DNA from: Tomocerus qinae
Taxonomy: Eukaryota > Arthropoda > Collembola > Entomobryomorpha > Tomoceridae
DNA: 64,000 bases
Assembly (NCBI GenBank): GCA_020055645.1
Contig: CM034546.1
Location: 106,830,875-106,894,874 of the forward strand
Reading direction: 5' to 3'
Part shown: piece after piece, positions 52,084 through 64,000 of the stretch
Layout: each line of letters opens with the position of its first letter
How positions within the stretch are numbered: position 1 is the first letter of the stretch
The notes under the pieces: generated by a model
The model's input: only the letters and a program-made list of their open reading frames with translations
Told to the model about the DNA's origin: nothing
The model's database searches: none
Program-made: the position numbers and the translations under genes

Positions 52084-55000
52084 CTAAAGCTGAATCAAAT
52101 TGATCTATGAGCATTTTGTTTGCTAAAAAATCAGCATCATTTGTTGCAAGCATTGAGAATGTTTTATATCCATTAGTGGTATTAAATTTTGAATCTGTGA
52201 TCAGGGAGCATTGTATATGGTATAGCTATTATTAAAATCAACCCAAAGGTACTAAAATACTTATGTACCTTAGCCAAGTATAAGTAGGATCATTTGAGGC
52301 AAACCACAGTTGGCTTTTTGTTTTAGTATTTAGTACGTGGTGATAAGTGCCAATGTCAACTGAATACTAAAGTTAGGGAACATATGCACTATGCAGTTAC
52401 TACAGTCTCTGAGTAGGAAAAGAAAGCATGCGATTACACAAAACCCCGCATGTCAAACTAGAATTTAAGAAAAACTAGGTCAATCGTTCTCGCCTAGTAA
52501 TCTACTACCTATGTTAACATTTCATATTGGCACAATAATATACGCTAAGAAGGGAAATAATATTTTATCAGCATCTCTTACTGTTACCATTGCACAACTG
52601 ACATTGGCCGGACATTTTATTACGGATTATAAATACAGGTGTCACGGACCATTTAGTTTAATATATTAAGAAGCATACGCAGTTGTACAATTTCTGCCTA
52701 TATGGAAATCAATAAAATGGTAATAGTTGCACTATTACTAATTGGTACGATACAAAACAAGCTTCAGCAACATGATACATGATGCTATTACATTAAGAGC
52801 CCAAAGCTAGATATATTTACGCTACTATTGCTTTCATTCAAGTGATTTTGCTACTTTATGCCTCTATGGACTAATATGTTGCATTAATAAAATCCAGTCT
52901 GATAGGTAAGTCAAGTCAAGACGTTTTCGCGTTACACTCATAATAAGAGCTTCAGCATGCAATCTTAAATGTAGTACCTAAGTATAGATAAGTATGTAGT
53001 AAATGAAAGGTATAACAATCTGTTACATTTAGGTTGCCCATTAGGCAACAATTATAGTATTGGAAGACAAAAACATGATATACATTTCAAGACATGCTAT
53101 TAATACTGTTATTAGTGTGTAATTCAACATTGAACTGGCTTGCATTGCATTGCCTTAAGAAATAGAGTTCGTTTTATGAAATTCGTGCAATTGGACTAAA
53201 ACCTTTTAGTTTGCTAGTATAACTGATCTGTCTAAAGATACCTGAAAGAATGCTAAATTCCAAAACAAGTATTACTCTATTTCGTACTAAATAAGATCTT
53301 CCTTTTAACAATGCGGCTAACAAATTAACTGTTAACCATTGAAAGTCAAAAGTATTGACTCTTTTTCATTACGATAAAAATGAGATGCTAAACGGTATAA
53401 TAGAATGTTATTTGTATACATTTGTTAAAGTATTATTCCAAATTTATGTACATAACCTTCAATGTAGAGCTAAAGTTGGTGATAAAAATAAATATATACA
53501 GCATTCATGTATAGGATTGCCTAAATATGTATAACTTAGAGAACAAGTTTAAAATTGTCGCTGTGACGGGCAGTTGACCTTAGAATGATTCAGTATTCAA
53601 TTGCCTAACTAGTTTCACTTCTGCGTCAAAAGTGTAGCATAATAAAAGGCTATCTAAGTTGTTACTACGTATACAAATGGTTTAGTGTAGTTAGTAAAGT
53701 TTGAAATGAATGAAGTTATATTCTATAGAAGAATATTGAGTCGCACCATTGGTTTGTATAGCTAATGTCCTGCTTTCATTTAAGTTCTATAGGATTCGGT
53801 AGGCATATGAATGAATAATAAGTTGGTGTAAATGAGTAATCCTAAAATAGGGATTCATAAACATTTATTATTCTCTAAGATAATCTCAGTAGGTATTATG
53901 AAAGTATATTATGTATTTAGGGGAGCAGAAGCTGAGTCAATTTAGAGAAGTATCACGTTATTGTTATCTAATGGGCTATGTGGCAGTGCTGGTTGGTATG
54001 TGTCTTTACAACGAAGGTACTTTTAGCAGGTAGTGGGGTAGAAAGCTATTATGTTTACTTCTGTTGTGTTTTGTTGTTATTGTCCCATTCGATAGTTAAT
54101 GAGCACGGCAGTTCGATCCAATGACAATATCACTTTCCATTTCTGTGTTGTGGGTTCAAACTGCTTTTGGTAATTGTGCGATAGCGTCGACGGCTGTCGT
54201 CTGACAGAAGGAGTCTGTAGCACAGTCCCATCTATTTAAATGTACAAATAAGGGACGTCACTGATGCATTAATACATAATGGTACAAACTTAATGCACCT
54301 TTAAGATTACTATCCATAGAGTCTTATGGGTTTACCTGTTTTTCCATTTACACGAGTAACTCAGCAAACAAGGAATTGATTTAAATTAGAGGTAACCTTG
54401 TAGAAACAGTAGGAAACCACTTTAAAAACAAACTAAATCCAAAGTACCAACTACGAATCTATGCTTAACTCTGACTTAGGTACATATTATATTGATTTTT
54501 AGTACAGCTTTACTGAACTAACCATTTGATCATGTAAATATTCTGCATAAATAATACTTGTATCCTTTTCGGAATTGATCAAGATTGGACTAAGTGCTGT
54601 TGGTTCATGATTGCATGTGACGTCTTGAGATTTGGCTTGATTTGTTAGCTCTAATCGATTCTGTGTCTGAAACGAATTTTAATTAAACGTAGAAAACAAC
54701 TTTATCTTTTACCTTTGAAACTTCTCGAGCACTTAAAAGGGAAATTTATTTACATTCAAACTTAGTACATGATACTAAAACGGATTTTTTGGAAACATTA
54801 TTATTATTATCGACCTACGCTTGTTGGAATAGATTAGAAGTACAATGTAAATAGAACAATACCAGATAAGAGCTATACTAATGTTATGATATGATAGACA
54901 AGTGTAACATCAACTTTTCATACGGTCAATGTGAAACCTTTGAAATTTTGTAGACATATTAGGTACTTAATAACTTACAACTGTAGTTAGAGATATAAGG

Positions 55001-58000
55001 TATGTAATAACTAGTGTATAAGAGTAAGTACCTACTAAATAAAGATAAATCTTAGCAAGAGGTCTAATATGTAGGTAGAAAAATAATAAACAAAAAATGC
55101 AACTTATTAGAACATGTAAGGAGGTAGCTTGAGAGAAAGATCAAACTGTAATATTTACACCTACATACAACAATAAGAGAATTTACGCAATTTCGAGGCG
55201 CAATTACTGTGGGTGATAACATTCGGAATCCGTTATCAAATATCCGTAAGGACACAAAAGTACTTAACTAGTGGGATTTAAACCACTTAGCACTTGCTAT
55301 GTAATATAGATTTTGATACGCATCTTTATCGACAGAAAACAATTGCCAAGAAGTTCCTGTTAGCCAATTTTTTTCACTTTTGGCACGCTATGAGTTCTTA
55401 CACATTACTAAACGGATACACCAGATTAGATCATATATTTTTATATGCTCGCTTTTACTACCGTAGTTTTAGGTATAGCAGTTTACTGTGTATCTGGGTA
55501 TATTTGTGTGTTCATATCATTATTTTACAGTATGAGAGATACTACACTAGTACACACACTATACTTATGTACTGTACCAATCATAATATTGTGCATCTAG
55601 ACTTAATTCCTGCAAAGTGTTTGGCTAAATAGTGTTTTACGTTTAATGAAATCGTTTATGTGTACCGTAAGACAAACACAACGGTCCATTACACTCTGGA
55701 GAAACCGGAATGAGCCGACATTATTTATCGCAGTTAATTTTAATTAAGTCACTCGTAAGTGAGGGAATTAATTATCGCATTATGGTGGGTAGACCGACAC
55801 CCATGTAAAACTGCGTGGGAAGGAATTCTAGGCAATTAATATAGATAAGTAGTTACCTATGTAGATTCATAAGTAGTTAAGATATAAACAAAATTTAAAT
55901 GCTAGAAAGACATAACTTTTATTTTCCCATTCTCTACTCTCCCAATGAAAGTCTGCAATGTATTCGCAAAATGAGCATTAATGAACTTCTGTCCTGGGTA
56001 CTCTGTAATTAACGTAACCAGCATTGCTAGCTATTAAATTCATTTTTCCTAAGTTTTGGTGCACTACTAGTACTTCAACTTGTTCTCCTGGGTATCTACA
56101 CACAATGTTAAAGCGAACGTAACCGACTTGGCATTCAATGTGGTTCATGTAGTAGTAACCAGTGGCTATAATAAAATAGTCTCGTCTTCTTCTTTGGTAG
56201 ATGTGAGTTAATAAACTAGTTCCTCCGTAGTATACTCAAAGTAGTTTATCAAGGAAACATTCGAATTCGTATCTTTTCGTAACACCCAAAGGCATCAACT
56301 TCCTCTCATAACTTCAACCTACCTAACTTTGAAGAAGATACTCTTATATTATCACTCAAAACTCATCATCAGAGTTCATACTCCATAGATTTCTGAGCTA
56401 TCTCTATACTATTGTCTATATGCATGAGTATCATATTGGCAGCTGCACTTGCATACATACAGAATTCTGCACATCATAGGCAGAACTTTTCTTGTTTTTC
56501 TACTTTAAAACTGGAAGTACTTCCTGCCAAAGTTAGTTGGTTTGCTTTGGCGTCTGGTTTCCACACTACAACTCAAAACTACTCAAAATCATTACGTATA
56601 AAATAGATGTACTTAGAGTATAGGCACCTTAGTCAATATTATTTTAAAATCTAATCTCTTCCATACAAATAGGCTATTCATACAAACCAATAAAGAAACC
56701 GAAGCGAACTTGAAGAAACTTTTACTTATCAAATACAATATTTGTATTCTTTGTTTGAACCGTACAGTCCGGAATCCTTAAACACTTGATAAACATTCTC
56801 AAACTTGGTCAAAGCCATAAACTAATATAGCATATTGATGGATTAGGCTTCAGTCGTACTTAATTTGTGTCTCATCAGTCTAGTCTGCAAATTACAAATT
56901 GCTTATTAGTGTTATTAGGATAGGATGTAAAAAAACATGGATAAAAAACAAGGTATGGACAGATAGGCAGCAATAGTCTGTTTTAATTGTAATTTTTTGT
57001 TGGGATCATAAGAACACTTTCCATATTTCATATAGAAAATCCCGTTTTGATGGATTGTATTTCTTGCACCAAAGAAAATTGCAAAAAGTACTTTCAAAGC
57101 AGAGTATTATTGTTATAACAAATAGCGTAAACAATAAAATGATACACAAATTGTTTTTTCTCATCTGATTCTGATAGAAAGAGTTGGATACCTAGTCACA
57201 TTGTGTTTGTATTAGGTACATCTGAAATAGTAATCTGGTTAGATGTATTTTACTGTTGACTGTCCGAGTGCAAAGAATGATGTATGAAGTGAACTTCCTC
57301 CCGTTTACTCCTGCGCTTATCATTTGGCAGAGTCTTTCTTAGGGCATTACAGTATTATTATCTGGGATCATAATGTATGATTTCCCATGCGATGTAATCT
57401 GTTGGGAGCTTCTTGGATTCGGGATTACGTTATTACCCATCGGCTGCTCTATGCATTTCTAACCGTATTATAGCTAGTAAATTGACTAGTTAGGGGTAGT
57501 AAGTCTAAAGAGTAAATATAACAATGCACAGTCATATTCTAATTGAATATAATCAATGATCTGTGTGTATAAGAGTCTGAAAAAGATAAAGAAACGGCAA
57601 GAATAAAATAGTGGAGCATCACAAAAAACAGCCACCTACACTGCAGCACGTATCTGTGCTTATAACAATCAGACAGAGTTTTATATGAAGTAAACATACA
57701 ATTCCTTTCTTAACTTATTATCTTGTCTTGTTTGTGTTGGTGGTTTGCCTTCAATGAGAAAATGCACAAAGCAAAACAACAATAACAGTAATGTACGGAT
57801 TCTTTGTTATTTATTATATTAGAGACACGACATTTTCTTTTCAGTCTGTAGGACTCAGCCTGGCATCTTATTTCTTTACATGTATTACTCTCTGCGCGTT
57901 ATTGTGGGCGTGGAGATGCAAGTCAATGGTCAAGAATAATAGCGTGAAGAAGACTAATTCCCAGCGATGATGCGATTTGACTTGAATTTGCGTCCATTTC

Positions 58001-61000
58001 AATTTGTACTAATCGGTAGTCCTTACGTCAGTAATTGTACATTCAGTTATTAGGTTTACCTTACAATTTTGTGCAAATATAGACATAGCTAATTGAATAA
58101 TGAATTACCAGACTGCAAATAAATTGCATCATGTATCCTGTACAAATACAAACACTAAGTTTGAGTGGTTTTATTACAAATCATGTCTTGTCCCACTCAA
58201 ACGTGTTTTATGTGGAGGGATTGACATAGTTGTCACTTTGAGACCCAAAAGCAAATAGATTCTATCATTTAGTAGGGAAGCATCATTAGCGCTCTTTTGA
58301 AGGAAACTTTATGAGTTAGATTATTTTCTGTAAGATCCTATCACAATCATAATTACATGATAGTAGGTTATAGGTGCTTAATGGTACAATGAATTTTGTA
58401 AATAAAATTCAAAGAATTTTCCAAGTAAACGCCAACTTCCCAAACCTGTGAATTAAAATTTGATTCTAATCTATCGTTTTATATTCACTTGCTTTTCGCT
58501 TTGCCTGCAATTTTGTTTTTTTCTGTTTGAAAATTGTAACTCATTTCTTCGTAACAGTACTACTGCATTTCCTTTTGATTTCTACTTTGTGTTTCGTACC
58601 AGTTATACTTATAATATTCTATTTTTTGTTACAGATACAAATAAGGAACAAATAACAGCTTGCGGTAAGTACAAATTGTTATTTTTATCTGCAATCTCCT
58701 TGTTACTACTTAAATAGGAAAGTGTGCCAATTTTTTTACTGTTCCACTGGAGCAGAAAAAAATGCTTTCAGTTATCCAGGATGTTCACTTAAAGCAATAG
58801 AATTTACTGGACATAATTAGGTATTACATAACAATAAGTAGCGGTTCTTCTAACGAAATATACGGTTTAAATCCTCAGGATAAGGAAATCAGACAGAATT
58901 TTGACTAGAGTAGATAGACGAAAGTAAGGCAAATTGATAACTAAAATTTCCGCAAAGTACATTATTTCAAATTAAATATTTGCATTTAAATACAACCGTC
59001 ACTCATACCATTAGGAAAACCTGGAATTACATCTACAATGTGACGGGACAATTTTGGTCGACAAATAAATAAGTTATAGTATTTACTAAGCATTAACAAA
59101 TGTGTCTCCATTAACAGCAATAACTTAGGATGACTATTCAATTATACGTTATTGCATACTGTGCAATAATTTGGTTTCACAGATGACCGGGTTGAATGGA
59201 GAAATAACTCGTGTATGTATTTGTAAAGTTATAAATTAATTTCTGTAGTAAGCAGCAAATAGTATTATGATTCATGATGATACATATATATGATTAATGT
59301 CATATTCTATTTAGATTTGTAACATATTATACTTATGTCTACGGTGGAAGTTAAAATCCGATATATCTCCTGACGTGTTTGGTTGTGCACGGCTGCCTTT
59401 ATTAGCTGTGCTTTCTCATAAGAGGGGAATGTCAGTCAGGATTGTGCATCACATACATAAAAGTACATTAGCAGATGAGATGAGAACGTTGTGATAATGG
59501 GAGGCTCGATGAATTCTGCAGCACGTATCTTATAGTTTAGTTAAATTATATGGGCATTTACTGGTAGAGTAAATATAAAGTAAGTGGCAAGTGCGAGGAA
59601 CGAAATAGTTGGAGAGAACTGTGAAACTGAGCAAAACCACAACAGACAGCTTGACTCCTGAGCTCTCTACAATCACAAACAGTAACGCAAGACTGTTAGG
59701 CATAACTCAAATAGTACAACAAAAACTAGTGCAATGTTCAACAGTAAGAAAGGATTTTTGTTTACTAACTTTTACAGCATAGTGAGCAAAAAGATAGTAC
59801 AAGTGCATAAAAATGCATTTGATTGCATAACAATCTAAGTATTATAGCTGTAGCTTGACATTTTTGCATATCCACCACCACCACAGTAAACGAGCGTTTC
59901 GAGTTTCGATTTATTTTTGCTTTAGCCTACTATGACCATACCGTTAGCCTTTACATTTCTAGAACTAAAATTCTATAGCGTTATTAGTTTTAAAGTGCTA
60001 ACATACAAAATGAACATTACGTACATTATCTACCACAAATAAATGTTATCAGTATAACGGTATAATTATCAATAGTTGGTTATGCATAAAATAAACATTA
60101 TTCAACAGAACAACAAATTTCTATGCTTAATGTACTAAAATCTTCATTATTTCACATAATTACTTGATAATTTACATAATAAATGAAGTTATCTTAAGGT
60201 AATTTCGAATTGCTATTTAGAAACATGTAATAGGCTGTACTATATTTGGTAGGCGATTTAATGTTTGCTTGCTTGAGCAAGCTCCTTGCAAAATGTCTAG
60301 AGCAGAACTGATAGTATGCAGAAAGTTGTCATTGTTTGGAAATGTGCTAAGATGTTGACTAAAGATTTATAGTCAAAGAACTTACTGAACCTAATTGAAT
60401 TTAATTTACTCGCATAACGTAATTTGCCATAACATTTCGTAACTTTCCATGGGTTTCCGCGCATCTTACGTTAGACTTGACTTGTCGATTCAATTTAGAT
60501 ACCCACTCATCAGCTTAATTAAGTTGCTTCGAAGAAATAAACAGTTGCAGATGGAACATCTTCAGGTCATATCTGCTTTTCAGTTTGCTTTGGTTTTCTA
60601 CTCATTGTTCAGTAAAGTCAAAAGCACAAATTAGTGGGCGGAAACGTGTACCTTATCGAATTGTGTGGCAAATGTCAGGTGAGGCTGCAGAGAAAGGCCT
60701 GCTTTTGCGATGTACAATTAGTTTATTCTCCAATTTAGTAAGTTTTGCTAGATAATTCACTATGTATGCAAACTCTGTATTTTCTGTAATATACTTTGTA
60801 ACTTTCTGACTGTCTTTGTCATAACTTGTAGTACCTAAATTTCCGAGAATCGATTATGCAATGTGAAATGGGATACCTACTTAAAGGAAATTGAATAAGT
60901 AGGTACAAGTCTTCCTCTGAATCTATTTGAATAATGCTCTGCTGAGTAGTAGAGAATTTCTTGCTTTTATCTCGTAATAATATTGTCACAGACGCATTGG

Positions 61001-62120
61001 AGGAAATGGCGTAAGCGACAAGAAAATTTGAATATACAAAGTCACATTTCATTTCCCATTTTAGTTATGCCTTACCTTAATGTTTGTACAACTGAATAAG
61101 ATGAAGGAAACAGTCATTGAATTAAGGTACCAATAAAATGAACGTAGTCATTTGCAGGGACAAACTGACCGATAAAAACAGAGTATGCTGTGACGCATTT
61201 ACAAAATATTCACAATTACAGCCAGAAGGTAGTTACTACTTGTTCGGTGTTGTTAGAATGTACATAGATAGAGTAAAAGGCGAGGCTGGAATTCCCACTG
61301 TTCCTTTCTGTCAGCAAATCTCTTGAGAGGTTTTATTACTTTTGGCTTTTAACCTTTTACCTGTCTTGTCTGTTTTCGGAAAACGCGAATGCCTTCCATT
61401 TGTGATCTGTAGTAAACGATTTTCCTCTAGGTATGTTATACAAGCGATACATTAGATTTTTTTTACAACGTATCATCGCATCAGGCTTTACTATTCTCAT
61501 CTGTCACAGTTATCCCTGGTGGTATGTTCTCTGTGCAATACCGCTTAAGCCTATGTCATTCAGGATCGTATTTAGATATGGTTTGCAAAGCTTCACCCTG
61601 AAACGTAAGCAAATATCTCCATGTCAAGGGAATTTCAAACAGATTTATATTTTCTGTAGGGAGGGGGCATTTGTTACATTTGACTGCACAAAATACGCCA
61701 ATAGTAATTTTGTCCGTTGGCACGAATGAATAATATTCACCGTGACAAATTAGAAATGTTGTCTTTGCTTAACGAAAAGTAAACTGTGCAAAGAGCATTG
61801 CAATAAAAGGAATTCATGGAAAGATTTTTTGGAGCTATGAAATCCTTTCTCTTACTGTTGCAGGTTTTATTGAACAGAAATAGGACGAGCATCTAATTTT
61901 TGAAAATTGCTTCTGCTTACGTAAACATCTCAGCATTTTAACCAGGAAAGGGAAAAGTTAGTCTGAGTAAGCTTTACTAGAGATTAGACAGTTCGTTTGG
62001 TAAAGCCATGCAAATCTGACATACAGACAGGCTGAAAGAGATAAAAGTTCTCTCTGCCATGCAACACTGAATTTAAAATGAAAATGACATCTGAAACACA
62101 CATAAAAGCCAAAACGGGAG

Positions 62121-62567
62121 ATGAATAGCATTCACGACTGTGTGGGTCGTAAGTACTTCTATCTTCTGGTGCATCAAATGTCTCATCCTAAGTATTTTGT
62201 AACTTTACTTTTGCAATTCTCAATTTTGTACCGTATCGTCTCTATCTGTCTTCAGATCAGAAGTAGATGCTGCGCGATCTATTTAAACATCTGTACTGAG
62301 CATCATCACAGACGGATGCGTATTATTCCTATCTATCCTCATTATGTAATGATAAAGTCGAAAGTATTCTACACTGTTAGAAAAAGCTTACAGCAAATTA
62401 AAAACACACAGGTACTCCTTGTCTCTCTGCTCTTTTGTTTATTGTTTACCTTTCGTATTTATCAAAAGCCCACGCGTAACTTTTTACTCCTATTCAACAT
62501 CAACAGAATATCAGAAAAGTTGATTAATAATAAATACAATAAAGCCAACAGGTTAGGGAAACTATAA
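62121..62567 (+). CDS. Unsupported single-exon open frame, 148 codons
   Basis: The longest ATG-initiated open frame in the right half of the window, closed upstream by TAA at 62103-62105. The translation is strongly basic and rich in Ile, Leu, Tyr, Phe and Cys, with two hydrophobic stretches (about residues 26-46 and 98-114) that could be membrane segments. I recognise no family. A donor-like GTAAGT lies near the start (after codon 10). The composition is what a frame through AT-rich non-coding DNA gives, and one frame of this length is not surprising in 64 kb. It is listed so that it can be checked, and is more likely not a gene. Confidence 0.12.
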   Translation: MNSIHDCVGRKYFYLLVHQMSHPKYFVTLLLQFSILYRIVSICLQIRSRCCAIYLNICTEHHHRRMRIIPIYPHYVMIKSKVFYTVRKSLQQIKNTQVLLVSLLFCLLFTFRIYQKPTRNFLLLFNINRISEKLINNKYNKANRLGKL

Positions 62568-63459
62568 AATGCAAGCACAAAAACAATTCTCAAGTAATAA
62601 TAGTAGTTTCGTAGTAGTGAGTGATCATTCTAGTTTGGAAGGCTCTAGGCTGTTGTGCTAAAAGAATTTTCATACGAGTCATTCAAGCTTGTCACGAATC
62701 GGCGAATGTGAAGTCACTATTTGAAAAGTCATGGCCAAACAGTCGGAAGAGAAGATGGTAGTTAATTAAATGAAAACGAGGCAGATAAATTGTATGGTTT
62801 AACAACTTTTCCTGTTGCATATCCAGTGGAACCGTTCTCCATGACGTAATCTACTCAAATAATATCAGACTCAGTATCATAGACTCAGTATCATTCATTT
62901 TTATTACTCGGTTCAGTTATCTCCATCTGTATTTCTGGAAATTTGATGCAAGGAGATAAAGAGCATTTATTTTAAGGAGCATTGTTGCATAAGAAAGAAG
63001 CATGCAATAAAGACAGGTTAGGAATACGAAGAGATTGCTAAGATTAAGCAAGGCCATGACAGTAATAAACAGAGCTCATCAACTTGAATCGGAAAGGCAC
63101 TTAATGCAGATTGCTATTATTATGCATCATCTCTAGTGCAGTTAATCTTTGCGATACTTCTGAATATACAGAATTGAAATGGAGGCTAATGCATAAATGT
63201 TTCTATCTCCAAAATCTTTTTATCTTTGTCCAATCTATTTCATAATTGCAAAAGGTTGATCTATAGTAAGTACACCGCACATTGTGTGTTTACCTGAGGT
63301 AATTATTATCTTTAGAACTTTTCTTCGTTTAATTTCTGAAAATTAAAGAGTAAACTTTATATTAGTATCTAAATACATATAAGGGTAGACAAATCTTTTT
63401 TGGTGATTACGACTGTCGACTCTGTGTGATAGTACAGTAAGATAAACAGTCGAATTCTA

Positions 63460-63600
63460 CATCGCTACTCAGACTTCAATCGGAACTTCACTTACTCTTC
63501 AAGTCCCAAGTCGTATTCAGGATTCACTTGAGTAATGACTTGAAGTCAAGTTCTAAGGTACCTCCAGACCTACCTTGGCACTTGACTTGAGCTTGACAAA
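63460..63600. repeat. Degenerate ACTTGA/TCAAGT-motif repeat
   Basis: ACTTGA or its complement TCAAGT (or the shorter CAAGT) recurs about seven times in 140 bp, including ACTTGAAGTCAAGT at 63538-63551 (6-bp arms, 2-nt spacer) and ACTTGACTTGAGCTTGAC near 63580-63597. Such degenerate, internally palindromic tracts are usually parts of interspersed repeats. It borders the GC-richer right edge of the window. Confidence 0.5.
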
Positions 63601-64000
63601 TTTTTGAAACTCCCGCTCAAAGGACCAAATCTGATTTCCGCGGTGACCCCGGCCCCACAGCCATAAAATTTGAATATAAATTAGATCAGGGGGACTCGGC
63701 CCCAGATATTTCAATAGTGACGTCATATTTTCAAAATTCTTGGCTATAGCAACACGATTTTTGATTTTATGTGACTATAGACATGGGTAACGACAAGGGA
63801 CGAAGTTGCCTGGTGTACACATACTGTACCAATGTGTTTCGAACATAACTATGACAGTCCCTCCCCCCTTTAGGTGAAGTCAATAGAATGTTTTGCTCTC
63901 TTTCTGCTGCCAGTTTGAACAGGAAAACTGGGTGCAGGCCCATGGAAGATCAGCGGCTGTATCCATGACCACGGACTTTTTCTCAGCTAAAAGCAAACTG
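63601..64000. other. GC- and CpG-richer segment at the window edge, repeat or truncated gene end
   Basis: Composition shifts from the AT-rich background, with runs such as CCCCGGCCCC and a TGACGTCA octamer near 63719. At the very end two frames stay open to the edge: plus 63887-64000, with a good acceptor TTTCTGCTGCCAG ending at 63913, and minus 63999-63880 (39 codons then TGA). Both give plausible peptides but neither has a recognisable motif. It could be an exon cut by the window edge or part of an interspersed repeat continuing to the right. Confidence 0.35.

Larger units (their letters stand above)
43344..63430. other. Gene-poor AT-rich region
   Basis: About 20 kb without a supported gene. 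Open frames such as 43444-43716 minus, 45315-45605 minus, 51120-51395 minus and 60819-61052 minus have no domain motifs. Some abut a donor-like site, but none has a convincing acceptor or partner exon. Structured items are a hairpin at 44710-44737, a purine-rich stretch at about 48171-48310, an AATG/ATAAA simple repeat at 52045-52083, a possible 30-nt exon at 58635-58664 and a 148-codon open frame at 62121-62567. Confidence 0.5.

Noticed and set aside
54105-54125. tRNA B-box-like string AGTTCGATCC
   Set aside because: No A box or foldable cloverleaf upstream.

Overview
This is a eukaryotic, AT-rich genomic window, most likely from an invertebrate animal. The evidence is GT-AG introns interrupting conserved protein domains, one clearly metazoan-type gene (DUSP12/YVH1), AATAAA polyadenylation signals, and large non-coding stretches with mobile-element debris. 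I see no operons, Shine-Dalgarno sites, CRISPR arrays, tRNA or rRNA genes. I cannot name the species from sequence alone.

Layout. Positions 1-4095 are upstream non-coding sequence. Positions 4096-10105 (+) hold a complete nine-exon gene for the dual-specificity phosphatase DUSP12 (yeast Yvh1 orthologue). I reconstructed it exon by exon with every splice phase matching, giving 364 residues. Its catalytic motif spans an exon junction and its Cys/His zinc module is near the C-terminus. A 3.87 kb first intron follows exon 1. Positions 13480-14508 (+) hold a second, two-exon gene (213 residues from the first ATG). It has a helical N-terminal half, a Ser-rich linker and a CX2C-X15-CX2C putative zinc knuckle; I do not recognise the family.

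From about 14.6 kb to the end the window is gene-poor. The best-supported object there is a 1.19 kb non-autonomous mobile element (42155-43343). It has 11-bp terminal inverted repeats, a roughly 15-copy 40-bp minisatellite of hairpin-forming units, an (ACGG)n tract and a hairpin at the right end. Together these resemble Helentron-associated elements. A tentative minus-strand gene (a 151-codon terminal exon at 20413-20868 plus a phase-compatible candidate exon at 22129-22279) and some isolated exon-like or promoter-like signals are reported at low confidence. The last 0.5 kb is richer in G+C and CpG, and looks like another interspersed repeat or the edge of a gene.

The two good genes lie head-to-tail on the plus strand, 3.4 kb apart. 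DUSP12 acts in late 60S ribosome maturation (family knowledge). Nothing in the sequence ties the second gene to that process. Gene calls in the 15-64 kb part rest on open frames and splice-like signals only, and most short open frames there are what chance would give in AT-rich DNA.
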